From NCBI GenBank assembly GCA_900316515.1, contig ONDE01000007.1:80090-144089 (forward strand): a stretch of DNA of 64,000 nucleotides. The letters are read 5' to 3'. The stretch's first letter is position 1; the number at the start of each line of letters is the position of its first letter. Shown here piece by piece: positions 33,223-40,262 of this stretch. The DNA is from an uncultured Bacteroidales bacterium (GTDB lineage Bacteria > Bacteroidota > Bacteroidia > Bacteroidales > P3). The notes under the pieces were generated by a model. That model was not told the origin of the DNA. It saw nothing but the letters and a program-made list of their open reading frames with translations, and did no database searches. Made by a program: the position numbers and the translations under genes.

Positions 33223-33792
33223 AACATATCCGTCTTCTGCGGGGCGTCGCTCCCGCGCAGCGAACAGATCACAGAGGCCGCGCGGCAGCTCGGCCGCGCC
33301 ATCGCCCGCGGCGGCCACACGCTGCTCTACGGCGGCAGCAATCTGGGACTGATGGGCGCCACCAGCGGCGCGGCCCTGCAGGAGGGCGGCCGCGTGGTGG
33401 GCGTCATCCCCACCTTCTTCAGCGACGACATCATCCACTCGCAGCCCGTCAGCGAGCTCGTCCGCGTCCGCACCCTCGCCGAGCGCAAGGAATACCTCAT
33501 CGCCCACAGCGACGCCTTCGTTGCCCTCCCCGGCGGCATCGGCACCCTCGACGAGGTGCTCGAAGTGATGGTGGCTAACCAGCTACAGATAGTCGACGGC
33601 CACCGCATTTTGGACGGCAGCTACCGCACCAAGCCCATGATACTCCTCAACATCGACGGCTACTACAACCCCTTCCTCGAACAGCTCCGCCTCATCAAAG
33701 AGGAGGGCCTGATGCGCAGCGATGCGGGGCTAATCTCTGTGGAATCAGTAGAGGAGGTTTTTTTAAGGCTCAATCAGATTGTAAAAGATTAG
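33223..33792 (+). CDS. LOG-family protein (TIGR00730-like), intact copy
   Basis: 189 residues from the ATG at 33223. An in-frame ATG at 33184 gives 13 extra residues not seen in copies A-C, and the copies' ATGs align with 33223, which decides the start. Family landmarks are GGHTLLYGGSNLGLMG and the nucleotide-site motif PGGIGTLDEVLEV at about 105-117. LOG proteins hydrolyse nucleoside 5'-monophosphates (cytokinin-type or other), releasing ribose 5-phosphate. A strong hairpin overlaps the end of the gene. Confidence 0.9.
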   Translation, partial: NISVFCGASLPRSEQITEAARQLGRAIARGGHTLLYGGSNLGLMGATSGAALQEGGRVVGVIPTFFSDDIIHSQPVSELVRVRTLAERKEYLIAHSDAFVALPGGIGTLDEVLEVMVANQLQIVDGHRILDGSYRTKPMILLNIDGYYNPFLEQLRLIKEEGLMRSDAGLISVESVEEVFLRLNQIVKD

Positions 33793-33840
33793 AAAAGAAG
33801 GCTACGCAATCATTATTCTTTTACAATCTTTTACAATCTG
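33775..33840. terminator. Hairpin overlapping the end of the LOG gene
   Basis: A perfect 16-bp inverted repeat: CAGATTGTAAAAGATT at 33775-33790 and AATCTTTTACAATCTG at 33825-33840, with a partly paired interior (AGAAAAGAA/TTCTTTT). The left arm includes the last LOG codons. Probably a terminator, or a boundary repeat of the region. Confidence 0.6.
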
Positions 33841-33862
33841 AAGGAGATAATAATCTTTAGCG

Positions 33863-34579
33863 ATGGGCCACCTGTTGAGCAAGAGCAAGTACATCCGCGG
33901 GCTGCAGTGCGACCGCGCGCTGTGGCTCGATGTCTTCAATCCGCGATTGGCCCGCTACACCGCCGAGCAGATGCGTCGCTTCGACCGCGGCCGCGACTTC
34001 GAGTACGCCTTCAAAGCCACCTTCCCCGACGGAATCGACCTCAGCGCCGAGCTGAAGCGCAACGTCGACGCCTACCCCGCCCGCACCGCCGAGCTGCTGG
34101 ACGATAATCATACTCCTCCACCGTCGACAAGCGACGGTCCCCCTCCCCTGTCTCAGGGGAGGAGTCAGGTTACCCTCTTCGAGGCAGGCTTCCTTTATGA
34201 TGATGTGTTGATCCTTGCTGACGTAGTCCATAAGAACTCTGACGGCACCCTTAATATATATGAAGTAAAGAGCGGTAATGTTTTAAGCGAGACATATAAG
34301 AGGGATGCGGCCTTGCAGCACTATGTCATCTCGCATTGCCGCAGCATAAACAAGTTCTGTGTCGTGTATAACGGGGAAAACAGGTTTGACACCATTGACC
34401 TCACCGAGGAACTGCAAGAGCAGCATGACGATATAGCCCGCAATATAGCGGCCATGAAGGACATCCTCCGCCACGGCGAGCCCGCCACGCCCACCGGCCA
34501 GCACTGCCTAGAGCCCTATGCCTGCCCCTACCAGCACTACTGCGCCCAAGGGGTCAGGCAGATGTCGCTGTTCGGATAA
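33863..34579 (+). CDS. Cas4-like PD-(D/E)XK nuclease with Fe-S cysteines
   Basis: 238 residues. The start LLSKSKYIRGLQCDRALWL resembles DUF2779/Cas4-like proteins. The nuclease core is ILADVVHK with the catalytic Asp, then IYEVKSG with Glu and Lys. One Cys near residue 15 (LQC) and three at the C-terminus (QHC, YAC, HYC in CLEPYACPYQHYC) fit a four-Cys Fe-S staple as in Cas4/AddB. No CRISPR array or other cas gene is nearby. The gene contains a 54-bp palindromic insertion (34112-34165) and changes base composition after it. Bases of about 34190-34420 are AT-richer than both ends. Confidence 0.75.
   Translation: MGHLLSKSKYIRGLQCDRALWLDVFNPRLARYTAEQMRRFDRGRDFEYAFKATFPDGIDLSAELKRNVDAYPARTAELLDDNHTPPPSTSDGPPPLSQGRSQVTLFEAGFLYDDVLILADVVHKNSDGTLNIYEVKSGNVLSETYKRDAALQHYVISHCRSINKFCVVYNGENRFDTIDLTEELQEQHDDIARNIAAMKDILRHGEPATPTGQHCLEPYACPYQHYCAQGVRQMSLFG
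34112..34165 (+). repeat. In-frame 54-bp palindromic insertion in the nuclease gene
   Basis: Two hairpins side by side: CCGTCG-ACAAG-CGACGG (34121-34137) and CCTCCCCTG-TCT-CAGGGGAGG (34142-34162), bounded by ACTCC (34112) and GGAGT (34165). Its length, 54 bases, is a multiple of three. It adds 18 residues rich in Pro/Ser/Gly (TPPPSTSDGPPPLSQGRS) between the N-terminal and nuclease parts. Confidence 0.75.
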
Positions 34580-34581
34580 AA

Positions 34582-34617
34582 AAGAAATCGGCGGCCTTGC
34601 GGCTGCCGATTCTTCTT
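34582..34617. terminator. Bidirectional terminator, nuclease / DksA-like gene
   Basis: AAGAAATCGGCGGCC pairs with GGCTGCCGATTCTT (a G-T pair near the loop). It lies between convergent stops, with A-run and T-run tails on the two sides. Confidence 0.7.
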
Positions 34618-34655
34618 ATGAAAAAGATTATGTTGGGTTGTGAAGATGCGCTATA

Positions 34656-35600
34656 CTAGCGGCGCTTCTTGCTGGCCTCCTTGGCCTCGACGGTCATCGT
34701 GGCGTGGGGTACAATCATCAGTCGCTCTTTGGGTATGAGCTTACCCGTGGCCTGGCAGATGCCGTAGGTGCCGTTCTCGATGCGGATGAGGGCGGCGCGG
34801 AGGTCGCGGATGAACTTCTGCTGACGGGCGGCGAGCTTCTGGTTCTCCTCTTTCAGCAGCACGTTGCTGCCCTCTTCGAGAGTCTTGAAGGTGGGGGCGG
34901 TGTCGCTCACGTCGTTCTCGCTGCCGGCAACGGCCTGCTGCAAAAACTCGAGGTCCTTCTCGGCCTTGGCAATCTTGGAAAGAATCAACTCCTTGAACTC
35001 TTGTAGTTCCTCGGCGGAGTATCTGGTCTTCTCAACCTCAGGCATGGGTTTCTTGGCGGCAACGGCCTTCTTGACCGGGGCGGCAGCCTTCTTCACGGCG
35101 GGCTTGGCGGCAACGGCCTTCTTGGCCGGGGCGGCAGCCTTCTTCACGGCGGGCTTGGCGGCAACGGCCTTCTTGGCCGGTGCGGCAGCCTTCTTCACGG
35201 CGGGTTTGGCGGCGACGGCCTTCTTGGCCGGAGCGGCAGCCTTCTTCACGGCGGGCTTGGCGGCAACAGCCTTCTTGGCCGGTGCGGCAGCCTTCTTCAC
35301 GACGGGTTTGGCGGCAACGGCCTTCTTGGCCGGTGCGGCAGCTTTCTTCACGGCGGGCTTGGCGGCAACGGCCTTCTTGGCCGGTGCGGCAGCTTTCTTC
35401 ACGGCGGGCTTCTTGACTTCTGCCTTCTTCACAGCAGGCTTCTTGACTTCAGCCTTCTTCGCAGCAGGCTTAGCCACAGTGGCAGCCTTCTTGGCAGTGG
35501 CAGTAGCCTTCTTGGCCGCAGGCTTTGCAGCGGTAACGGCTTTCTTAACGGGCTTCTTGGCGGCGGCAGGCGCGGCCTTCTTAACAGTTTTCTTTTCCAT
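34656..35600 (-). CDS. DksA/TraR-like protein with histone-H1-like Lys/Ala tail
   Basis: 314 residues from the ATG at 35600 (a start at 35645 lies upstream of it). Residues 1-186 are lysine/alanine/proline-rich and resemble eukaryotic linker-histone tails or bacterial AlgP. Residues 68-186 are seven tandem 17-residue units of the type KKAAAPAKKAVAAKPAV. Residues of about 195-314 are a DksA/TraR-like helical domain (YSAEELQEFKELIL, EEGSNVLLKEENQK, GTYGICQATGKLIPKERL). The zinc-finger cysteines are mostly lost, leaving Cys and His, as in other Bacteroidetes members. Probable nucleoid or RNA-polymerase association. A -7 box TACTTTTG is on the minus strand at 35621-35628. Confidence 0.8.
   Translation of the reverse strand: MEKKTVKKAAPAAAKKPVKKAVTAAKPAAKKATATAKKAATVAKPAAKKAEVKKPAVKKAEVKKPAVKKAAAPAKKAVAAKPAVKKAAAPAKKAVAAKPVVKKAAAPAKKAVAAKPAVKKAAAPAKKAVAAKPAVKKAAAPAKKAVAAKPAVKKAAAPAKKAVAAKPAVKKAAAPVKKAVAAKKPMPEVEKTRYSAEELQEFKELILSKIAKAEKDLEFLQQAVAGSENDVSDTAPTFKTLEEGSNVLLKEENQKLAARQQKFIRDLRAALIRIENGTYGICQATGKLIPKERLMIVPHATMTVEAKEASKKRR
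35043..35399 (-). repeat. Seven tandem 51-bp units in the DksA-like gene
   Basis: The DNA encoding residues 68-186 repeats with a 51-base period (17 codons). Units differ by single bases (for example GGC/GGT, GCC/GCT in the alanine codons, and one Ala-to-Val change), so they were expanded and have since drifted slightly. Copy number is expected to vary among strains. Confidence 0.85.
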
Positions 35601-35666
35601 GGCTAATCCTTTCTTTTGTGCAAAAGTACATGTATTTTCCAACATGGCGGCAAAAACATTTCAACA

Positions 35667-36200
35667 CTATCTGTTCAAATCGCCAAGATACAACTCTATC
35701 AATCCGTTAGGAGCATTGATATAGATTGTTTTGTTTTCGCGGTCCACCTTGTCGATAACTTCGTCGATAACAGGGATAAGCACCTCCACACCGTTTTTCA
35801 TTATCTGGAACAGCGGTTGTGCTGGATATTCAATCACCTGTTCCAGAATACCTATATCACCATGATTGCTGTCGACAACACGGAAACCCACCACCTCGTG
35901 GAAGTAGAACTGGTTGCCGGTGAGCTTGGGCAGCAAGTCGAGCGGCAGATAGAGTTCATGTCCCACCAATGCGGCAGCCTGCTCGGCGGTGATATCCTCG
36001 AAGGTGACAACGGCCTTATTGCCGTTGAGCTGGTCGATGTGGAAGAAATAGGGCAACAGTTTGCCCTTGACCTCGACGAACGCCGAGTCAAGTTCGGCAT
36101 AGTCCTCAGGCGTGTCGACGTCGAGGAAGAGTACCAACTGGCCTTTCACGCCCCAGGGCTTGGTAACCCTGCCAAGATAAAAACAATCCTTTGTCTCCAT
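35667..36200 (-). CDS. rimM: Ribosome maturation factor RimM
   Basis: 177 residues with the canonical start FYLGRVTKPWGVKGQLVLF and the PRC-barrel part YFHEVVGFRVVDSNHGDIGI followed by LIPVIDEVIDKVDRENKTIY. RimM helps mature the 16S head domain and binds uS19. It lies between rpsP (upstream) and the DksA-like gene. A terminator (36324-36351) separates it from rpsP, so it needs its own promoter or read-through. Confidence 0.93.
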   Translation of the reverse strand: METKDCFYLGRVTKPWGVKGQLVLFLDVDTPEDYAELDSAFVEVKGKLLPYFFHIDQLNGNKAVVTFEDITAEQAAALVGHELYLPLDLLPKLTGNQFYFHEVVGFRVVDSNHGDIGILEQVIEYPAQPLFQIMKNGVEVLIPVIDEVIDKVDRENKTIYINAPNGLIELYLGDLNR

Positions 36201-36323
36201 GATGCAATTATAACGGCAACAGAGACAATTTATTTTAAAGACGACCTATTCTTTTATTTTTAACAACAACAGAAACGACAACGACAACCTTTCAGGCGCG
36301 ACATACGTCGCGTACAAGCATAC

Positions 36324-36351
36324 AAAAAAGGAAGCGCATAATTGCGCTTCC
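36324..36351 (-). terminator. Terminator of rpsP
   Basis: GGAAGCGCA-TAAT-TGCGCTTCC at 36330-36351, followed on the minus strand by TTTTTT. It is an intrinsic terminator between rpsP and rimM. Confidence 0.85.
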
Positions 36352-36392
36352 CTGTTGTCGTTGTTGACTCTGTTGTCGTTGGAGTCAGGAAC

Positions 36393-36953
36393 TTATGCTT
36401 CGGCGGGAGCCTCAGCTTCGGCTGCGGGGGCATCGCCTTCGGCGTTCTCGGCAGCTTCGGCAGCGGCTTTGGCAGCAGCCTCGGCCTCGGCGGCAGCCTG
36501 ACGCTTGGCGGCGACGGCGGCAGCCTTCTGCTCGTTGGCTTTCTTCTCGGCCTCGAGGCGGGCCTTGCGGGTGTTGCGGGCCTCGTTCTCGATGTCGCTC
36601 TTCTTGCTGTTGATCTTGGCCTCTTTGGCCTGGAGCCACTCGTTGAACTTCACATCGGCCTGTTCCTGGCTGATGGCACCCTTCTCGACACCAATCTGGA
36701 GGTGGCGGCGGAGCAGGACGCCCTTGTAGGACAGTATGCGGCGAACAGTGTCGCTAGGTTGAGCACCATTCTTCACCCATTCGACGGCGCTGTCGAAATT
36801 GAGCTCGATGGTGGCAGGGTTGGTCAGCGGATTGTAGGTGCCCAGCTTCTCGATAAATTTTCCATCGCGAGGTGCACGACCATCCGCTACAACGATGTGG
36901 TAGAAGGGTTGGTTCTTCTTACCGTGGCGCTGCAGTCTAATTCTTGCTGGCAT
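36393..36953 (-). CDS. rpsP: 30S ribosomal protein bS16 with long C-terminal tail
   Basis: 186 residues; bS16 is usually 80-90. The core matches the family: RIRLQRHGKKNQPFYHIVV, the DGRFIE-like DGKFIEKLGTYNP, and GAQPSDTVRRILSY. Residues beyond about 100 are a charged, alanine/glutamate-rich helix (EKKANEQKAAAVAAKRQAAA) ending in a very acidic stretch. Long tails on bS16 are known in Bacteroidetes; their role is not settled. A perfect promoter lies at 37007-37037. Confidence 0.95.
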   Translation of the reverse strand: MPARIRLQRHGKKNQPFYHIVVADGRAPRDGKFIEKLGTYNPLTNPATIELNFDSAVEWVKNGAQPSDTVRRILSYKGVLLRRHLQIGVEKGAISQEQADVKFNEWLQAKEAKINSKKSDIENEARNTRKARLEAEKKANEQKAAAVAAKRQAAAEAEAAAKAAAEAAENAEGDAPAAEAEAPAEA

Positions 36954-37006
36954 AACTTGTTGTTTTTTAAATGTTTGTTTATAAATATCGTTTAACTAAC
37001 AGACTG

Positions 37007-37037
37007 CAAAGATACAACTTTTTCCGGAACTGGCAAA
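37007..37037 (-). promoter_or_regulatory. Promoter of rpsP
   Basis: Read leftward: TTTG (37034-37037), 19 bases, TATCTTTG (37007-37014). A perfect match to the Bacteroidetes consensus. Its -33 box lies nine bases from the end of the next gene upstream. Confidence 0.8.
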
Positions 37038-37045
37038 ATATTTTT

Positions 37046-37852
37046 TCACTTGCCACCTTCCCATGCATTGCAGATTATTGTGATATCGCGGCCGATAAAC
37101 TCCAACCCCATGCCGAATTTGCGCATCAGCATCTCGGAGACCTGCCCCTCGTGCTCCTCGTCGAGGCCGGGGGTGGCGAAGTCGGCACCGGTGGTGAGCA
37201 GTTCAAGCAAGTCGAGCGACGGGTCGGGCACCACATTGATGCCCCAGTAGTAGCGCAGGGCACTGACAATCTCGAAGATGTGCATCGGCTGGAGCGGGTC
37301 GTCGTCGGCCACGGGCGTGTAGTACATCCATTGGCCTTCCGGATCGAAACGGATGTTGACACCCGTGCTGCGCATCTGCGGTGCAATGGCGGCACGGTAG
37401 GCGGCGGTGTCGACAATGCGGAGCATGTAGGTATTGTTGTCGGTCGAGGTGTCGAGCTTGACGCCGCCATGGGCCTGCAGGTCGCGCAGCAGCACCTGGT
37501 AGTCGGGCACACACTTGCGGTCGTAGGTGACACTGTAGGTGTAGACCTCGTCGTAGTTAAGCAGACGATAGATGGTGTCGCCACAGGCTATGCGCACCGG
37601 CGACATGGTGCGTGCCAGCAAGTCGTGGACTATGAACGAGCGCGACTTGGGGGGCATGACAAGATGTTTCACCTTCTTGCCTTTGGCAAAGGGAGTAACC
37701 TCGGCAGCAATGCTGTCGGGCGTAAGCATTACAGAGTAGCACTCCTGTGGAGTGTCACCTTTGACACGATAGGTGGGTTCGGCCTGCGGCACGCAGGCGG
37801 CAAAACTGAAAACCACCGCAACACCGAGAGCAATCAAAATGTTATGTTTCAT
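37046..37852 (-). CDS. Lipoprotein of unknown function
   Basis: 268 residues from the ATG at 37852; a start at 37864 is also possible. The signal peptide ends in FSFAACVP, a lipobox-like site. Two motifs are visible but unrecognised: CYSVMLTPDSIAAEVTPF and YYWGINVVPDPSLDLLELL. No catalytic pattern is obvious. A -7 box TATATTTG on the minus strand at 37889-37896 suggests its own promoter. Confidence 0.65.
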   Translation of the reverse strand: MKHNILIALGVAVVFSFAACVPQAEPTYRVKGDTPQECYSVMLTPDSIAAEVTPFAKGKKVKHLVMPPKSRSFIVHDLLARTMSPVRIACGDTIYRLLNYDEVYTYSVTYDRKCVPDYQVLLRDLQAHGGVKLDTSTDNNTYMLRIVDTAAYRAAIAPQMRSTGVNIRFDPEGQWMYYTPVADDDPLQPMHIFEIVSALRYYWGINVVPDPSLDLLELLTTGADFATPGLDEEHEGQVSEMLMRKFGMGLEFIGRDITIICNAWEGGK

Positions 37853-38064
37853 CATTTTAAGCATTATTCATCTATTACAAAACAGCTGCAAATATACTAC
37901 TTTTTTTCATAATATTGACCAGAACCAGCCTCAAACAAAATTCCAACATCCTCATTTTCTCGATAGTTTTACACTTGTTCTTCAGTCGTCCTTCAGTCAT
38001 CCACGGAAGAACAACCGAAGAACAGGTCCACCTAACAGCAAGCATACAGGGAGGCACATATAAT

Positions 38065-38095
38065 TTTGCCGTATGCAAAAAAAGTTGTACTTTTG
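38065..38095 (+). promoter_or_regulatory. Promoter of tsaD
   Basis: TTTG at 38065-38068, 19 bases, TACTTTTG at 38088-38095: a perfect match. Transcription would begin around 38100-38103, only a few bases before the ATG at 38106, so the mRNA is nearly leaderless. This also rules out the in-frame start at 38073. Confidence 0.8.
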
Positions 38096-38105
38096 CATTC
38101 GAATT

Positions 38106-39104
38106 ATGAGCATAATACTAGCTATAGAATCGAGCTGCGACGACACGTCGGCAGCTGTGCTTCAGGACAACCGCGTGCTGAGCAATGTTATTGCCAGTCA
38201 GAAGGTTCACGAACAATACGGTGGCGTGGTGCCCGAGTTGGCGTCGCGTGCTCACCAACAGAATATCATTCCCGTGGTCGATGCCGCAATACGCCAAGCC
38301 GGCATCGAGAAAGATGACATCGACGCCGTTGGATTCACGCGCGGCCCGGGATTGCTGGGCTCGCTGCTGGTGGGTGTAAGCTTCGCCAAGAGCTTCGCCA
38401 CGGCGCTGAACATTCCGCTCATCGAGGTGAACCACCTGCAGGCGCATGTGCTGAGCCACTTCATAGACCGCGGCGAGCCGATGCCGCAGTTCCCCTTCAT
38501 CTGCCTGCTGGTGAGCGGCGGACACACACAGATACTGCTACTGCGCAGCCACTTCGACATCGAGTGCCTGGGCACCACCATCGACGACGCCGCCGGCGAA
38601 GCCATCGACAAGGCCGCCAAGATAATGGACCTGGGCTATCCCGGAGGCCCCGTAATCGACCGCCTGGCGAAAGAGGGCGACGCTGACGCATTCAAGTTTG
38701 CCACGCCGCACATTGAGGTCTACAACTACTCGTTCAGCGGCATCAAGACCTCGTTCCTCTACTTCCTGCGCGACCGTCTCAAGGAAGACCCTGACTTCAT
38801 CGAGAAGCACAAGGCCGACCTCTGCGCCTCTATACAGAAGACCATCGTGGGCTTCCTGCTCAAGAAAGCCGAGCGGGCTGCCATCGACCACAAGGTGCGC
38901 CAGATGGCCATAGCCGGCGGTGTAAGCGCCAATTCGCTGCTGCGAAGCGAACTTCAGCGTATCTGCGACAAGCACCACTGGCAGGCCTTCGTACCGCCCT
39001 TCAGCTTCTGCACCGACAATGCTGCCATGGTGGGCATAGCCGCATACTACAAATACCAGCAAGGCGAATACGCCGACATCAGCCTGCCGCCATACACAAG
39101 GTGA
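38106..39104 (+). CDS. tsaD: tRNA N6-threonylcarbamoyladenosine transferase TsaD
   Basis: 332 residues. TsaD attaches the threonylcarbamoyl group to A37 of ANN-decoding tRNAs. The start ILAIESSCDDTSAAVL, the metal-binding HLQAH (His110 and His114), LVSGGHTQILLL and the late IAGGVSANSLLR are canonical. The promoter position fixes the start at 38106. The next gene begins 24 bases after the stop inside a short repeat. Confidence 0.95.
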   Translation: MSIILAIESSCDDTSAAVLQDNRVLSNVIASQKVHEQYGGVVPELASRAHQQNIIPVVDAAIRQAGIEKDDIDAVGFTRGPGLLGSLLVGVSFAKSFATALNIPLIEVNHLQAHVLSHFIDRGEPMPQFPFICLLVSGGHTQILLLRSHFDIECLGTTIDDAAGEAIDKAAKIMDLGYPGGPVIDRLAKEGDADAFKFATPHIEVYNYSFSGIKTSFLYFLRDRLKEDPDFIEKHKADLCASIQKTIVGFLLKKAERAAIDHKVRQMAIAGGVSANSLLRSELQRICDKHHWQAFVPPFSFCTDNAAMVGIAAYYKYQQGEYADISLPPYTR

Positions 39105-39108
39105 ACGG

Positions 39109-39217
39109 TGAAAATTGAAAGTTGAAAGTTGAAATTATTGAAACACATACCAGCCAAGATTATGCTCGCCATCTGTGCAAGCATAATCTTCAATTTTCAC
39201 TTTTCAACTTTCAATTC
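39109..39217. repeat. Signal-peptide/hairpin module, first copy
   Basis: GTGAAAATTGAA (39109-39120) pairs perfectly with TTCAATTTTCAC (39189-39200), with further A/T-rich pairing between GTTGAAAGTTGAAA and CTTTTCAACTTTC. The right arm also encodes part of the signal peptide (FNFHFSTFNS). A near copy is at 40148-40262. Confidence 0.75.
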
Positions 39218-40148
39218 TGCCACTGCCCAGGACCAGCATTTCTCGATGCTCGACCTCGATCCCATGCTGTTCAACCCTGCATACAGTGGTTTCTTCGACG
39301 GCACTGCACGCTTCGGCATCATCTACCGCAACCAGTGGGCGTCTGTGTCGACACCATTCCAGACCCTCAGCGCCACCGCCGAGGTTGCCCTTTTGCGCGA
39401 CCGCCGCACCATGAACGGCCTTAGCGCCGGCCTATGGCTCACGGCCGACCGCGAGGGCACCCTGAACTACGGCACATCGGCAGCATCGGCCATCGTAAGC
39501 TGGTTCAAGGGCCTTGGAGTCGGCAACAATATAATATCGCTGGCTGCCGAGGCCGGAATCGGGCAGACAGGCTTCGAGGAAGAGAACATCATCATGGACG
39601 ACGGCACCGAGTCGTTCGCCCGCACACGCGCCGTCTACCCCACCTTCGGAGCCGGCGCGGCTTGGTATTGCCAGATGAGCGATGTCTTCTACACCAAGCT
39701 AGGCCTGTCGGTGCGTAACATCAACGAGCCTGACATCAGCTATACTGGCCTGAGCAACGACTCGCGCCTGAGCCGCCGTTACAACATCTACAGCCGTGCC
39801 GAGTGGCGCGTGTCGCCGGAATGGGGCGTGCTGCCCGTGATTGGCTACCAGCGACAAGAAGGCTTCAACGAAATGGTATATGGCTGCGATGTGCGCTGGT
39901 ATGTACACGAGAGTCCGCGTGACTATCTGGTCTTCGGAGCAGGACTGATGGGGCGCCACGGCGACGCCATGGCAGTGAACCTCGCTGTACTGTGGCACGA
40001 ATGGACATTCGCCTTCAGCTACGACGCCAACCTCTCGAAACTGGCCGAAGCCAGCCACACCATAGGCGCCTTCGAGGTTGGCGTGGTGTACATGGTGGGC
40101 TCGAAGAAAGACAAACGAGTGCAATCGCTGCCATGCCCGATATTCTGA
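39129..40148 (+). CDS. PorP/SprF-family T9SS outer-membrane protein
   Basis: 339 residues with a TTG start, which gives the signal peptide a lysine-bearing n-region (KLLKHIPAKIMLAICAS). An ATG at 39162 is the alternative. The mature part begins AQDQHFSMLDLDPMLFNPAY, the PorP/SprF signature, with later beta-barrel strands such as YRNQWASVSTPFQTLSATAE. In Bacteroidetes PorP/SprF proteins serve type IX secretion and anchor surface adhesins. Followed 24 bases later by a PD40/OmpA-like gene with the same signal module. Confidence 0.85.
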   Translation: MKLLKHIPAKIMLAICASIIFNFHFSTFNSATAQDQHFSMLDLDPMLFNPAYSGFFDGTARFGIIYRNQWASVSTPFQTLSATAEVALLRDRRTMNGLSAGLWLTADREGTLNYGTSAASAIVSWFKGLGVGNNIISLAAEAGIGQTGFEEENIIMDDGTESFARTRAVYPTFGAGAAWYCQMSDVFYTKLGLSVRNINEPDISYTGLSNDSRLSRRYNIYSRAEWRVSPEWGVLPVIGYQRQEGFNEMVYGCDVRWYVHESPRDYLVFGAGLMGRHGDAMAVNLAVLWHEWTFAFSYDANLSKLAEASHTIGAFEVGVVYMVGSKKDKRVQSLPCPIF

Positions 40149-40262
40149 GAATTGAAAATTGAAGATTGAAAGTTGATTTTTTTTAAGCACATAACAACCA
40201 AGATAATGCTCGCCGTCTGCGCAAGCATGTTTTTCACTTTCCACTTTCCACTTTTCAATTCT
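40148..40262. repeat. Signal-peptide/hairpin module, second copy
   Basis: GAATTGAAAATTGAAGATTGAAAG (partial) on the left and CTTTTCAATTC on the right. The region between, including the ORF start and signal peptide codons (AAGCACATAACAACCAAGAT and GCTCGCCGTCTGCGCAAGCA), matches the first copy closely. Confidence 0.7.

Noticed and set aside
29784..33792. Classical integron cassettes
   Set aside because: No integrase gene and no attC-like folding sites were seen between the units; the junction material is coding sequence of LOG.
29784..33792. Simple tandem duplication of the LOG gene
   Set aside because: Different genes lie between the copies and the copies differ from each other, so one recent duplication cannot explain it; an old duplication with later losses remains possible.
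35043..35399. CRISPR-like array
   Set aside because: The 51-bp units are contiguous and in frame inside a coding gene; they encode the Lys/Ala repeat.
38073..38105. Upstream start for tsaD
   Set aside because: It lies inside the -33/-7 promoter and adds residues foreign to the family.
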